Assembly: GCF_019578655.1 (NCBI RefSeq)
Contig: NC_063261.1
Location: 1,178,001 to 1,242,000 of the forward strand
Reading direction: 5' to 3'
DNA length: 64,000 nt
From: Ricinus communis
Lineage: Eukaryota; Streptophyta; Magnoliopsida; Malpighiales; Euphorbiaceae
This document shows, piece after piece, positions 54,210-64,000 of this stretch (its first letter is position 1; each line of letters opens with the position of its first letter). The notes beneath the pieces were generated by a model. That model did no database searches, was not told where the DNA came from, and was given only the letters and a program-made list of their open reading frames with translations. The position numbers and the translations under genes were made by a program.

Positions 54210-55629
54210 TGATAAGCATCATACTACACATGTTTTCATGCCCGATTGTTTACATTTTTATGCATGATTATCCCATTTTATGCTAGAATCACCTGTCTTT
54301 TATTTCCTTTCTCGTTTCAGGTCATTATCAAAGGACATCATCAATAATCGAGGGAAATACGTGTGATTACGGACCAAAATCCATCAAATTAGGCGAGGAC
54401 TAGCACCCCGAGGGTTGAGCACTGCCTGGACTCCGGTCGTGCTGAATTGCTAAAAAGCTATTTCCAATTGTGCCATTTCAGCACGATTTCCGAAGCCACC
54501 ACGGCCTATGGTGGCCGGCAAACTTGGGCATGACTGGAAGGAGTCGGCCTGAGACTCCGATTCGGCACGCTTTGGACTCGGCCGTCTTGAATCATCACAG
54601 CCTGGACTCCGGCCCTGCTGAATCAACTATATAGGCAATTTTGAATTCTTTTGGAAAGGGGGATGAATTTTAGACTCAATTCCAAGACACACACTTAATC
54701 AATTGTTTCCTATACCTCAATGTAGACCTTGAGAGATCAGATTCATCAATTGAATGAGGGATTTCACTTGTTCCAACATCGAATTTAAGATCAAGACAAA
54801 CTTTGGGGAGCATTCAAGAGGCAACTAGGGTTTGAGATTTCGAATTTGCAATTTTAGGGTTTCTCATTCAGCTTGAAAGAGAAGGGTGTACATGCCTTTA
54901 ATTTTCTTTTCCTTATTTTGTTCCCTAATTGCTTTAACCATGAACATGAGTAGCTAGATCTTTTGAACCCATTGGGGTTCACCTTTGTTGATGGACTATG
55001 CTTAATTGTTAGTTTTATAATTGTCATTCTTGCAATCTTCTTGCTATTTAGTAATAAAAGTTTGATTCAGTTAATTTGAGACGTTGAATTAATTGTTTAT
55101 TGGGTTGTTTCTTGACATTGAGAAATGCTTGTTACAATTGGACATTGAATAGTAAGGACTGGTAGTTAACACTTAGAGATAAGGTTGATTTACTCGCCGG
55201 ATTAAGAATTAATAACTCTTAATAGTTTTAAATCATACTTAATGCTAATCTGTAGTAATCCGATAGGAAGAGATTCCATTAGGTTAGTGCAGGAACCAGG
55301 ATTCAATTCAGGATTTAGGCACGGGTAAGCAAGATCGGCAATCCATAAAATCCATCTTTAGAATTCCATCACTTAGGCTCCCTTTTGGGTTTGTTTCTCT
55401 CTTTGCAATTGTCTTTTGATTGTCCATTGTTCTTCATTTACTTATTTGCACTCATAACCATTAGCTGGTACGTTAGAACTTTCACACCCTACTTCAGACT
55501 AGATAACATAGCAAACAGTAGTAACTCTAGGTTCACCCGATCTCCAGGGATCTGACGTTGATACTCACTAGTGCTAAGTGCATCGGTGGGTTCAACGCCT
55601 TAGGTTTTGGTTGCATAAAGAGCCCATCA
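54210..55629 (+). repeat. 5' LTR, diverged family D, Athila-type
   Basis: A 1420-bp LTR starts TGATAAGCATC and ends GAGCCCATCA. It keeps the plan of the family A LTR (start, CACGG-type dyads at 54420-54618, TATA ACTATATAGG at 54626, U5) but differs in most positions; for example AATCGAGGGAAATACG and AGTGCTAAGTGCATCGGT. It is followed by the leader of the gag at 55797. It is not a pair with the LTR at 58923. Confidence 0.82.
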
Positions 55630-55635
55630 AGTTTT

Positions 55636-55653
55636 TGGCGCCGTTCTTGGTGA
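55636..55653 (+). other. Primer-binding site, tRNA-Asp type, partly changed
   Basis: TGGCGCCGTTCTTGGTGA: the first ten bases fit tRNA-Asp, the last eight differ from the usual GCCGGGGA. Confidence 0.7.
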
Positions 55654-55796
55654 CGATGTGATGAACTAGAGTGAATTGTTTTGTGTTAATTTAGTCATTG
55701 TTTGTTTATTCATTTATTCTTTATTTTTATTATTATTTATTGTTATATTATTTTTGATTGATTGGTGGTTGTTTGGTTGTCGGTTTCAGGTAGTAT

Positions 55797-56487
55797 ATGA
55801 CCAGGAGCTCTAACCCTGATCCAATAACACCCTTATCTGACCCAGAGCACTCTCTCAGATTATTGAGACGATGTTTGCAGGCAGTTGAGGAGGAGGACAG
55901 AGTTACGGTTCAGGTTCAAGGAACTGACGCGATGGAGAACCTCAACCCCCAGGCCGATGACGATCAAAGGACTATGTACGAGTTTGCTCGACCCTCTTTA
56001 GATGGGACGAAAACGAGTATAGTCAGACCTGCTATAGCGGCCAACAATTTTGAGATAAAGGCCAATGTTATCCAGATGATCCAACAAAGCGTGCAGTTTG
56101 GAGGATTGCCCAGCGAGGATCCCAATGCACATATCTCCAACTTTTTGGAGATTTGTGACACATTCAAGATAAATGGAACAACCGATGATGCCATTCGACT
56201 GAGATTGTTTCTATTTTCCTTGAGGGACGAGCAAAGAGATGGCTGCAATCTCTTCCACAACAAACGATCACTACCTGGAAGGCGTTGGCCGAAAAATTTT
56301 TATATAAGTATTTTCCTCCCGCTAAAACTGCTAAACTTAGAAATGACATATCTTCTTTTGTGCAAGGTTGAGGCAGGATAAGGTGGACAAGCAATACAGT
56401 AAGTTTCTTGACTTATTTAAGCAGCTGAAAATTAACTTACCTTTTGTTGAGGCAATTTCACAGATGCCGAAGTACGCCAAGTTTTTG
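55797..56487 (+). pseudogene. gag: Athila-type gag, N-terminal part of a fused ORF
   Basis: The ATG at 55797 begins MTRSSNPDPITPLSDPEHSL, then EFARPSLDGTKTSIVRPAIA, AANNFEIKANVIQMIQQSVQ, LPSEDPNAHISNFLEICDTF and NGTTDDAIRLRLFLFSLRD. The frame is lost after this (about 56225) and resumes as RQDKVDKQYSKFLDLFKQLK and NLPFVEAISQMPKYAKF up to 56487. It is the same type as the gag at 23417-24862. The region between (56250-56375) encodes the remaining capsid in shifted frames. The N-terminal Gag is followed directly by the linker ORF below. Confidence 0.88.
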
Positions 56488-57086
56488 GTTTATCTATTAT
56501 GTTTGACGATGATGCTTATGTGCAGGACGACTCTTTGAACATGGAGATAGAACCAAAAAAGGAAGAGGCAATCATGATCCCTCTGAAAGACTATCAACAG
56601 GAATGTACAGTTGATGATGTTGAGTTGCAGTTAGAGGAATTGTTGGTAGATTTTCCACAAGTCCCTTCGATGATGGAAGATGAGCACGAGTTATCCAATG
56701 AAGAAGTCTTGGAGGAGCTCGAGTTTCTTCTAGCAAGTGAACCAAGCCAGGGACTGAAGAAAACCATCGACACTCCTGAAGAGATTGCCCAACCATCGAT
56801 CCTTCCAATTGTTGAAACTCTAGCTTTCAAATTGGAAGAGCCCTGAAACATCATGACTATGTGCAAATATATGAGAGCGAGTTTTGCCCATCATCTGGCG
56901 GCTTGCTTGGTATGGGAAGAGGAAGTTGACGATTATCCCTCTAAGCGGATATTTGAAGCCATTTGCTTGGAAGAAGGATGGATGCTCGCCAATCCCCACC
57001 ATTTGCCTTTCACCATGAGTCCAGCTAAGAAGACTCATCACATAAAAAGAAGCGCTTTTGGGAGGTACCCCAAACTTTATCTTTAA
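56488..57086 (+). pseudogene. Linker / pol-tail ORF joined to gag
   Basis: After MPKYAKF the frame goes straight into MFDDDAYVQDDSLNMEIEPK (56499), ELSNEEVLEELEFLLASEPS and PILPIVETLAFKLEEP-like residues, then in a shifted frame EEEVDDYPSKRIFEAICLEE, MLANPHHLPFTMSPAKKTHH and FGRYPKLYL (stop 57086). The tail IKRSAFGRYPKLYL resembles VKRSALERHSRPYPL in the pol tail at about 18080. The join at 56487-56492 uses TTTTTGG, found near the same place in the other copies. Confidence 0.82.
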
Positions 57087-58922
57087 TCTTTAATATTTTA
57101 ACCTTTTGTTTTGGAAACATTTTATTAGTTTTAGTTTTCATATTTTCAGTTTTAATTTTATTTCTTTATTTTATTATTTTGATTCTCAGGAGGCACCGAA
57201 TTTCCACAACATCGGCCTCGATGGATGATCAGGCGATCCCCTAGATCTTTTATTTTTCCGCATTTATTTACTTTATTTTTCATACATGTCATGCACTTGG
57301 ATTGTATTGCCTTTGTTCTCTGAGTTGAGCATTCCATGCGGGGTATCCATAACATTTTACACTGAGGGCGGTGTGTTCTTCAAGTGTGGGATGCTTATGG
57401 ATAAACCTTAATCTCTCATATGGATTTTTAATATATCCGAAATTGCTATGGCTAGGTGTTGTGTATTTTTAGGGGATGTTAGGACACTTTGTGTTTTTAT
57501 GCACTTGAGTATGCTATTTTTGAGCCGATTGATGACTTGATTTATAGAATTGTAGTTACTTTTCTTTGTTGTTCATTGTCCTTAGAAAACAATTTATGGT
57601 GTTTTACACATCAACCTATACGGGTTAAACCTAGGTGTTATTTAATTATTTTTTTGAATTGTCGAATTTTAACTTAGAACGTTGATAATATCATATGCAT
57701 GTGTTTCTTAAGTAATGATTCAATTAATGATGTTGCGAACCGACTGCACCTAATACCACACCTGAAAGTGAGATTTTGAGCCAGTTGAGCATTCATTATA
57801 CTTATGCTTTTTATATTTCTTGTTTGAGTGTGCATTGTACTTAACTTTGCTTCTAGAACTTGCTTTGTAATGCGTGTTGAAGTTACATGAATATTGTGAA
57901 TACCATGAGATGATTTGGGCGATTTAGGATTCCTCACATTTGACCAAAAGCCTATCACCTTATGTTTCCATTAGTTAGCCAGTTTTTGAGCCTTAACCTT
58001 TTCTTCATAATCTACACCTATACACTTCAAATATACCATTCTTTACATTTATCTTTCCTTTACCCTTATGATGGAATTTCTTTATGTGATATGTTCAACT
58101 TTATGTGGGATTAAAATGCTAGTTGCTATGTTAGTAAATTCACTAAATCTTCTTGATATTTTAAATGCTCCCTTTGATCCAATTTGTATTTGATATTCTT
58201 TATGTTTATTCGAGTGGTATACAGCGGTCGCTAATAAGCTGCTAGTTCATTTCTTTTGAAAAAAAAAACAACAACAAAAATAAAAAAGAGAAAAAAAGAA
58301 GAGAAAGAAAAGAATATATAATAAACAAATCTCTTTAATTATTTATCTTTATATTGGATTTAGAGCATTTGCGAGCGTTATTCTATGAAATAGGGATTTT
58401 AGTGAATGATTCTTTTTGTGATCTTAGGCATTTAATCCTTTGAGCATATACTATTGTTTATCGCACGAATTCCAGCATTTTCATACTTCTATCCAAATCT
58501 CCGTACCTTTGCCCTAGCCCCATTACAACCTTGGTAAAGACCCTATGATTCTGGTATTTACTTATTCACAGTAGCGAAGATATGATTTATGAGCAAGCTT
58601 ATGGTGAGCGGGTCTTGTGCATTTGCTTTAAGGGATTTGTTATTCACCTAATATACACTTTGAGCGACTTGAGTGATCCCTGTGAGGCATTGGTTCATGA
58701 TGTTTGTGTTGAGTTATCATTTAAGTTACTCATGCATTAATATTATTTCCATTCTTTGTTAATGATTTGTAATTTGACTTATGATTGAGTAACCTTTGAG
58801 ATATGTTGAATACTCTCTGTTGTGGACTAGGGGCATAAACTGAAAGGAATTGCTAACTATAGTTTTATGGGTTGAGTTGTTAATTGCTTGAGGACAAGCA
58901 ATAGCTTAAGTGTGGGGTAATT
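57087..58922 (+). other. 3' noncoding region with residual env-like end and polypurine tract
   Basis: At 57180-57244 an acceptor-like TTGATTCTCAG is followed by SMDDQAIP and TAG, equal to the end of the env-like ORF (SMDDQGNLH at 13227-13201); the rest of env is gone. ACACTGAGGGC...AAGTGTGGGATG near 57358-57395 is a decayed form of the ACACTG..CAGTGT hairpin and AAGTGTGGGG element common in Athila. AAGTGTGGGGTAATT next to 58923 is the probable polypurine tract. No other gene seen. Confidence 0.68.
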
Positions 58923-60392
58923 TGATGAGCATAGTTTTACACATATTTGCTTGCATATTATTGCGTATGTTCTTAGCAATTATTGTGCTTTTATTCCCAG
59001 ATCACCCGTGTTTTGTGTTCTTTTGCATTTCAGGAACATTTATAGGACCATCATCGGTGTTTAAGCAATTATAGATCAATACGTGCGGAAACGGATGAGA
59101 ATTCATCAAGATCGGATAAGAGCAGCGTTGCACATTGAACACGGTGCGAGTCAACATGTCTTGATCATCGACTGGACTCTGGCCGTGACCAACTCATCGA
59201 AACTTGGTCTTCAAAACAATGGTTTGAGCACGGTTTCCGTAGCCACCACGGCTTCGGCCACGGCCGTGGTGGCCCGGCCGCGAGGAGCAACCGGTCATGG
59301 TGAAACCCTAGTTGGTGAGATCCACAGTCTCGACGGCATGGACTCCGGCCGTGCTGAGTTAAATATATAAGAAAAAATGAATTTTTCTTAAGGGAGAGAG
59401 GGGGAGAAAGAGTGACATTGAGCCCCGGTGGGCTGGTTCGGTTTACGCACAATCTTGAGTGCGAGAGAGTTGCGGTGGTAAGAATCCGAATCGTAAGATT
59501 CCGAGTGCAAAAATGAGTGGAGCAATTCAAGAGGCGTTTGGGAGATTAATCAAAGTGTAGATCCGGATTTGGAGCTGTTCATCCAATTCGAGAGAAAAGG
59601 GTGTACATGTTTTATTTTCATTATTCTTTCATTGTAATTGATTTCCTAGATTGTTTTAAACATGAACATGTTTAGCTAGACTGATTTAATCCATTGGGAT
59701 TTCTTTGCTATGTTGGCTTGATATTATATTGTTGGATTGTTTGAGTTGGTTTTGTATTCTTCTTGTTTTCAGTATTAATAAGATTATGCATTATTCATGA
59801 GACGCTGTGAATTGTGATGTTTAGATTGCTTTATGAGATTGAGAAATCCGTTTGGCAATTAGAATTTTGAATAACAAGAACTGGTTAATAATCACTTAGA
59901 GATAAGGATAATTAACTAGCCGGATTAAGAATTAACAAAGCTTAATAGAGGCGGATTAAAGCTTAATGCTAATTTAAGAATCAATCGTTAGGAAGAGATT
60001 CCAACTTTAGGTTATTAGGTTTAGGAATTCGGTTATCTCGAGAGAGAAACCGAATTGATTAAGAATCGTCCACGGGTAGCATAATTAGACTCACTGATCC
60101 TTTATCTTTTGTTTGGATGCCAACTAGTTTAGATTCCCTTTGGGTTTGTCTTCTTGTCTTGATTATTTCACTTATCAATTACTCCTGCATCTCCCTTAGA
60201 ACTTAGCTCGTAGTTAATAGTTAGTTTAGAATTTATTCATCATCCATTTTAGGTTAATATAACAAAGAACAAAGAAGTAACTCTGGGCTTTCGCTTTCCC
60301 GAGGAATACGACCTTGATACTCGCCATTAGTGCTAGACTGCATCGATAGGTACACTGCCTTAGATTGTAGCTAACACGAGAGCCACACATCA
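58923..60392 (+). repeat. 3' LTR, family A
   Basis: A 1470-bp LTR starts TGATGAGCATAG and ends GCCACACATCA. It is highly similar to 48808-50278. Dyads at 59226-59357 precede AAATATATAAG (59361). It follows a proper internal 3' end, so it is a 3' LTR and not a solo LTR. Flanks do not give a target duplication (GAATT before 54210, CTCAT after 60392). Confidence 0.88.
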
Positions 60393-61844
60393 CTCATGCA
60401 CATATCCTTAACAAGCGTAAGTCAAGCAAAAAGAAACGAAGCAATCATTTCAATCATCACAACCAAGATGCTATTGATTCACAAAATATTATCTCAACAA
60501 AATTATTCAGAACCAACTCCTTACCAGATTCACTCTAATCATTCAAAGTGTTTAAAGGGTAGTGTTTAATCGCTCAATGCATCAAATACTGCATCACTTA
60601 CTATATGCTTGCTCTTAAATCCTAGTCCTACCACTTATGGAGAGTCAACAACCATGTCAAGAGGTCTTTATAAGGGTTGTAATGGGGATTAAGTAGGGGT
60701 TGGTAAATTTGGTAAGAGTCGAACCTATGGTGTTCTGCAATGAAATACATGACCTGCACACAAGCCACAATGATCACAAGGGGTAAGCAATCGATAGTAG
60801 TCCAAGGTGGGAAATAGGAATCAAGTCAAAATGTTTAGCTTACTTTCTTTCTTTTCATCACCTTTCCCTCTTATTCTTCTATTTCTTTTTTTTTTCTTTT
60901 TTTTCATAAGGGAAGAACATTCACATAATAGAGTGAATTTCTTTTGGATTGAAGAAAGCTGTTATAAGATTCCACACTATTCCCAAGACAAAAATTCCCA
61001 ATAAAAACAACTTATGTACAGAATCATAACCCAAAGCAGAATAAAACTAAGTGGCAATGAAATGTGATAAAAAATGGTGAAAGAGGGGGTTATCTACAGA
61101 ATCAATAAACGAATGAAGGCTATTTGGCTAGAATGAAAAACCTAAGTGCCTCTATCATACCAAAGTGTTAAACTCTCCTTGTGGCCCTCATAAGCACTAC
61201 CGAGCAAGTTCTAAAAGTAAAGACAGTAATTGGCACTCTCAACAAGAAATAAATACAAGCATATAAAGTGTATGCTTACAATTTAGGCTCAATTTCTCAC
61301 AAGTGTGCTTTTGAGTAGGTTCCAGAAAAAAATCATCAAAACAAAATTAAATAAACCAAAGCAACTTAATGCAGAACTCAAACTAATTATCTTACATTCT
61401 TTCGCAAAACTCAACACTATCGGTTTTACCCAATCACATGGACATAAACAGGATTTCAAAAGCAAGTCAACAGTAAGAGCATCGAAACAAAGTGAAAAAT
61501 TTTCAAAATTTTACAAAAAATTGCATAAAAAATAAACAAATAACTAAGATGGGATAAATATCACCCACCCCACACTTGAAGGACACACTGTCCCCAGTGT
61601 ACAAAATATAAGAAATCAAAAAGGAAAAAGAACTAATACTGCCATGACTATAGCTCCGGAGTGAAAGAGGTGCATCAGCAAGTATATCAGGGCGTTGGCT
61701 AGTCTGTGGTAGAGGAGTGGCTGCAAATAATAAAATAAAGACTTAAAATCGAAACTGAAACAAAAATTAAATAAAATATGAAAACTAAAACTAATAAAAT
61801 GTTTCAAAATAAAAGGTTAAAATATTATTTTTTAAAGATAAAAA
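60393..61844 (-). other. 3' noncoding region of the right-hand non-autonomous element
   Basis: In sense, a perfect hairpin ACACTG GGGA CAGTGT (61600-61585) is followed by CTTCAAGTGTGGGGTGGGTG, the element usual in Athila 3' regions. Further left the DNA is AT-rich and related to 57600-58800 in inverse orientation. The element stops at 60393 beside the LTR of the neighbour, so its own 3' LTR is missing here. Confidence 0.6.
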
Positions 61845-63030
61845 TTGGGGTGCCTCCCAAAAGTGCTTCTTTTTTATGTGATGAGTCTTTTTAGCTGGAC
61901 TCATGGTGAAAAGCAAATGGGCGTGATCGACGACCATCCATCCTTCTTCCAAGCAAATGGCTTCAAGTATCCACTTAGAGGGATAATCGTCAATTTCCTC
62001 TTCCCGACTATCAAGCAAGCTGCCAGTATGATGGGCAAAACTCGCTCCTTGTATAGTTGCACATAGTCATGATGCTCTAGGGGCTCTTCCAATTCGAAAG
62101 CTGAAGTTTCACCAATTGGATAACGTCGATGGTTTTCTCTAGTCCTTGGATTGGTTCACTTGCTAGAAGAAACTCGAGCTCCTCCAAGACTTCTTCATTG
62201 GATAACTCGTGCTCATCTTCCATCATCGAAGGGACTTGTGGAAAATCCACCAAAAATTCCTCTAACTGCAACTCAGCATCATCAACTATACATTCCTATT
62301 GGTAGTCTTTCAGAAGGATCATGTTTGCCTCTTCCTTTTCTGGTTCTATCTCCATGTTCAAAGAGTCGTCCTGCACAAAAGCATCATCGTCAAACATAAT
62401 AGATAACCTAGAAAAATTCTCACCTGAACGCAAAGTGACGGCGCTCAAGTGTTCCTCGGATTCAGTAGCGTTTGATGGAGTTCCCAATTGCTCTTCAGCT
62501 AGTAACTTGAAGATTAAGCCTACATGATGCTCTATGTTCTTAATCGAGGCTTATTGATCTTCAAGTATCCTCTCTGTTTGTTGAAATCTATCCTCGAGAC
62601 TTGCAATAAACCTCATCATCAGGTTCTCTGACACTAACTCTTCACCTTGAGTTGATGGTGCAAGATTAGGCTGCTGAAATTCTGGTGGTTCTTGGCCATC
62701 TAAGCCCCATCCAAAGGGTGAATGAATGCTCAACTCTTGATTGTAGGTGCTTCCATACGAGTCATTTGGCCAACTTCCCGTATAATTCACCTGTTCATAG
62801 TTATAAGAATAATGAGCAACATCACTATACAATGGACAATCATTACTCAAATGTAAACCACAACAAAATTCATAAAAAAATTGAGATGAAAGGATAGGAG
62901 TGGAGAGTTGATCGGTAGCCTAGCAAAACGATTCCACTCGAGCTTCTAAAGATGCACGGGTATCCCAATTTTTAGCACTCTATTGGTTCCTGATCCCATT
63001 TTCCAACGTGTCATACAAAGAGTTTAGCAT
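61845..63030 (-). pseudogene. Fused gag-tail / linker / pol-tail ORF, third copy
   Basis: From about 63030 in sense: MLNSLYDTLENGIRNQ, SSQFFYEFCCGLHLSNDCPL (knuckle with the first Cys changed to Tyr), NYTGSWPNDSYGSTYNQELS, HLSAVTLRSGENFSRLS, MFDDDAFVQDDSLNMEIEPE, ELSNEEVLEELEFLLASEP, then shifted EEEIDDYPSKWILEAICLEE and TMSPAKKTHHIKKKHF. The join between ENFS and MFDDDA is at the same point as in the copies at 34547 and 38665, so all come from one deletion. Stops at about 62293, 62549 and 62921. Confidence 0.85.
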
Positions 63031-63171
63031 TGAACCTCCTTATCATCCACTATCTGAATAATAAGATTAACTAAATAAATATGTATAAATAAAATATAAA
63101 TAAATATAAATAAAAAAATAAAAAAATGGCTAAATTAACAAATAACAAATTTCACTCTAGTTTTCAAACAT

Positions 63172-63189
63172 TCCCCGGCAACGGCGCCA
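63172..63189 (-). other. Primer-binding site, tRNA-Asp
   Basis: In sense TGGCGCCGTTGCCGGGGA, exact, 6 nt from the LTR end at 63196. Confidence 0.92.
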
Positions 63190-63195
63190 AAAACT

Positions 63196-64000
63196 TAATG
63201 TGTGCTACTTGTGTTAGCTACAATCTAAGGCAGTGTACCTATCGATGCAGTCTAGCACTAATGGCGAGTATCAAGGTCGTATTCCTTGAGAAAGTGAAAG
63301 CCTAGAGTTACTCCTTTGTTCTTTGTTATATAAACCTAAAATGAATGATGAATAATTTCTAAACTAACTAATAGCTACAAGTTAAGTTCTAAGGGAGATG
63401 CATGAGTAATTGATAAATAAAATAACCAAGATAAGAAAGCAAACCCAAAGGGAACCTAAACTAGTTGGCAATCAAACAAATGATAAAGGATTGGTGAGTT
63501 TAACTATGCTACCCGTGGACAAATTCTTAACCGAATTCGGTTTCTCTCTCGAGATAACTGAATTCCTAAATCTAATAACCTAAAGTTGGAATCTCTTCCT
63601 AATGATTGATTCTTAAATTAGCATTAAGCTTTAATCCGCCTCTATTAAGCTTTGTTAATTCTTAATCCGGCTAGTTAATTATCCTTATCTCTAAGCGATT
63701 ATTAACTACTTCTTGCTATTCAAAATTCCAATTGTCAAATGGACTTCTCAATCACATAAAGCAATATAAACACACAATTCACAACGTCTCATGAATAATG
63801 CATTATCTTATTAATACTGAAAGCAAGAAGAATACAAAACTAACCCAAACAATCTAACAATGTAATACTAAGCCAACATAGTAAAGAAATCCCAATGGAT
63901 TTAATCAATCTAGCTAATCATGTTCATTATCAAAATCCACAAGAATTCAATTACAACAATGAGTAAAAGTAGAGAAACCCGATTACACCCTTGGATGAGA
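63196..64000 (-). repeat. 5' LTR of the third non-autonomous element (runs off window)
   Basis: This is the U5 half of an LTR in minus orientation. The end next to the primer site is TAATGTG instead of TGATG. From 63196 to about 63905 it matches the U5 of family A and of 45577-46996; from about 63915 it changes to the GAATTCAATTACAACAATGAG block seen at 45577-46996 in family B. The U3 lies outside. Confidence 0.85.

Noticed and set aside
58923..60392. LTR as a solo LTR
   Set aside because: It follows a normal internal 3' end with a polypurine tract and has no flanking duplication, so it is a 3' LTR.

Overview
The window is eudicot-type plant nuclear DNA made almost entirely of nested, decayed LTR retrotransposons. 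I found no ordinary host gene, rRNA, tRNA gene or CRISPR array. The evidence for a plant is primer-binding sites complementary to plant tRNA-Asp (TGGCGCCGTTGCCGGGGA) and to initiator tRNA-Met (TGGTATCAGAG), Athila-type and Tat-type Ty3/gypsy proteins, Copia proteins of the Retrofit/Ale kind, and a plant mobile domain (PMD) gene. The nesting is typical of pericentromeric heterochromatin.

Layout. (1) One old Tat-type Ty3/gypsy element on the + strand runs from before base 1 to 32710: 5' LTR 1-1536, gag/PR/RT/RNase H/second RNase H/integrase 2404-9052, hairpin repeats 9034-9890, an antisense intron-containing PMD gene (29760 down to 10135), and 3' LTR 30544-32710. It was later broken by a solo LTR (5117-6624, TSD GTATA), a whole Athila-type element (10432-26109, minus, itself carrying solo LTR 22007-23416) and another solo LTR (27607-29060, TSD ATACC). 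(2) 32918-40950: two non-autonomous Athila derivatives facing each other around a 500-N gap. (3) 40951-45571: remnants of an Athila element, a Tat protease region and a Copia gag. (4) 45577-46996: solo LTR, TSD AGGTA. (5) 48175-54123: a Copia element on the minus strand, split by a solo LTR (48808-50278, TSD TCGGA). (6) 54210-60392: a chimeric Athila element with mismatched LTRs. (7) 60393-64000: a third non-autonomous Athila derivative, minus, running off the window.

Most interesting signals. The Athila-type LTRs carry arrays of short dyads (GCACGGCC..GGCCGTGC or ACACGG..CCGTGT) just upstream of the TATA box. The same module (dyad array, TATATATA, putative leader intron) recurs inside two elements, about 650 nt ahead of the env-like ORF, and looks like an internal promoter for that ORF. 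The Tat element carries an antisense, spliced PMD gene and a set of hairpin repeats with covarying stems. A family of elements has lost PR, RT, RNase H and integrase but shares one fused gag-tail/linker/pol-tail reading frame. All coding regions are broken by stops (very often TAG at a CAG position) and frameshifts, so everything here is probably a fossil and would need trans-acting help to move.
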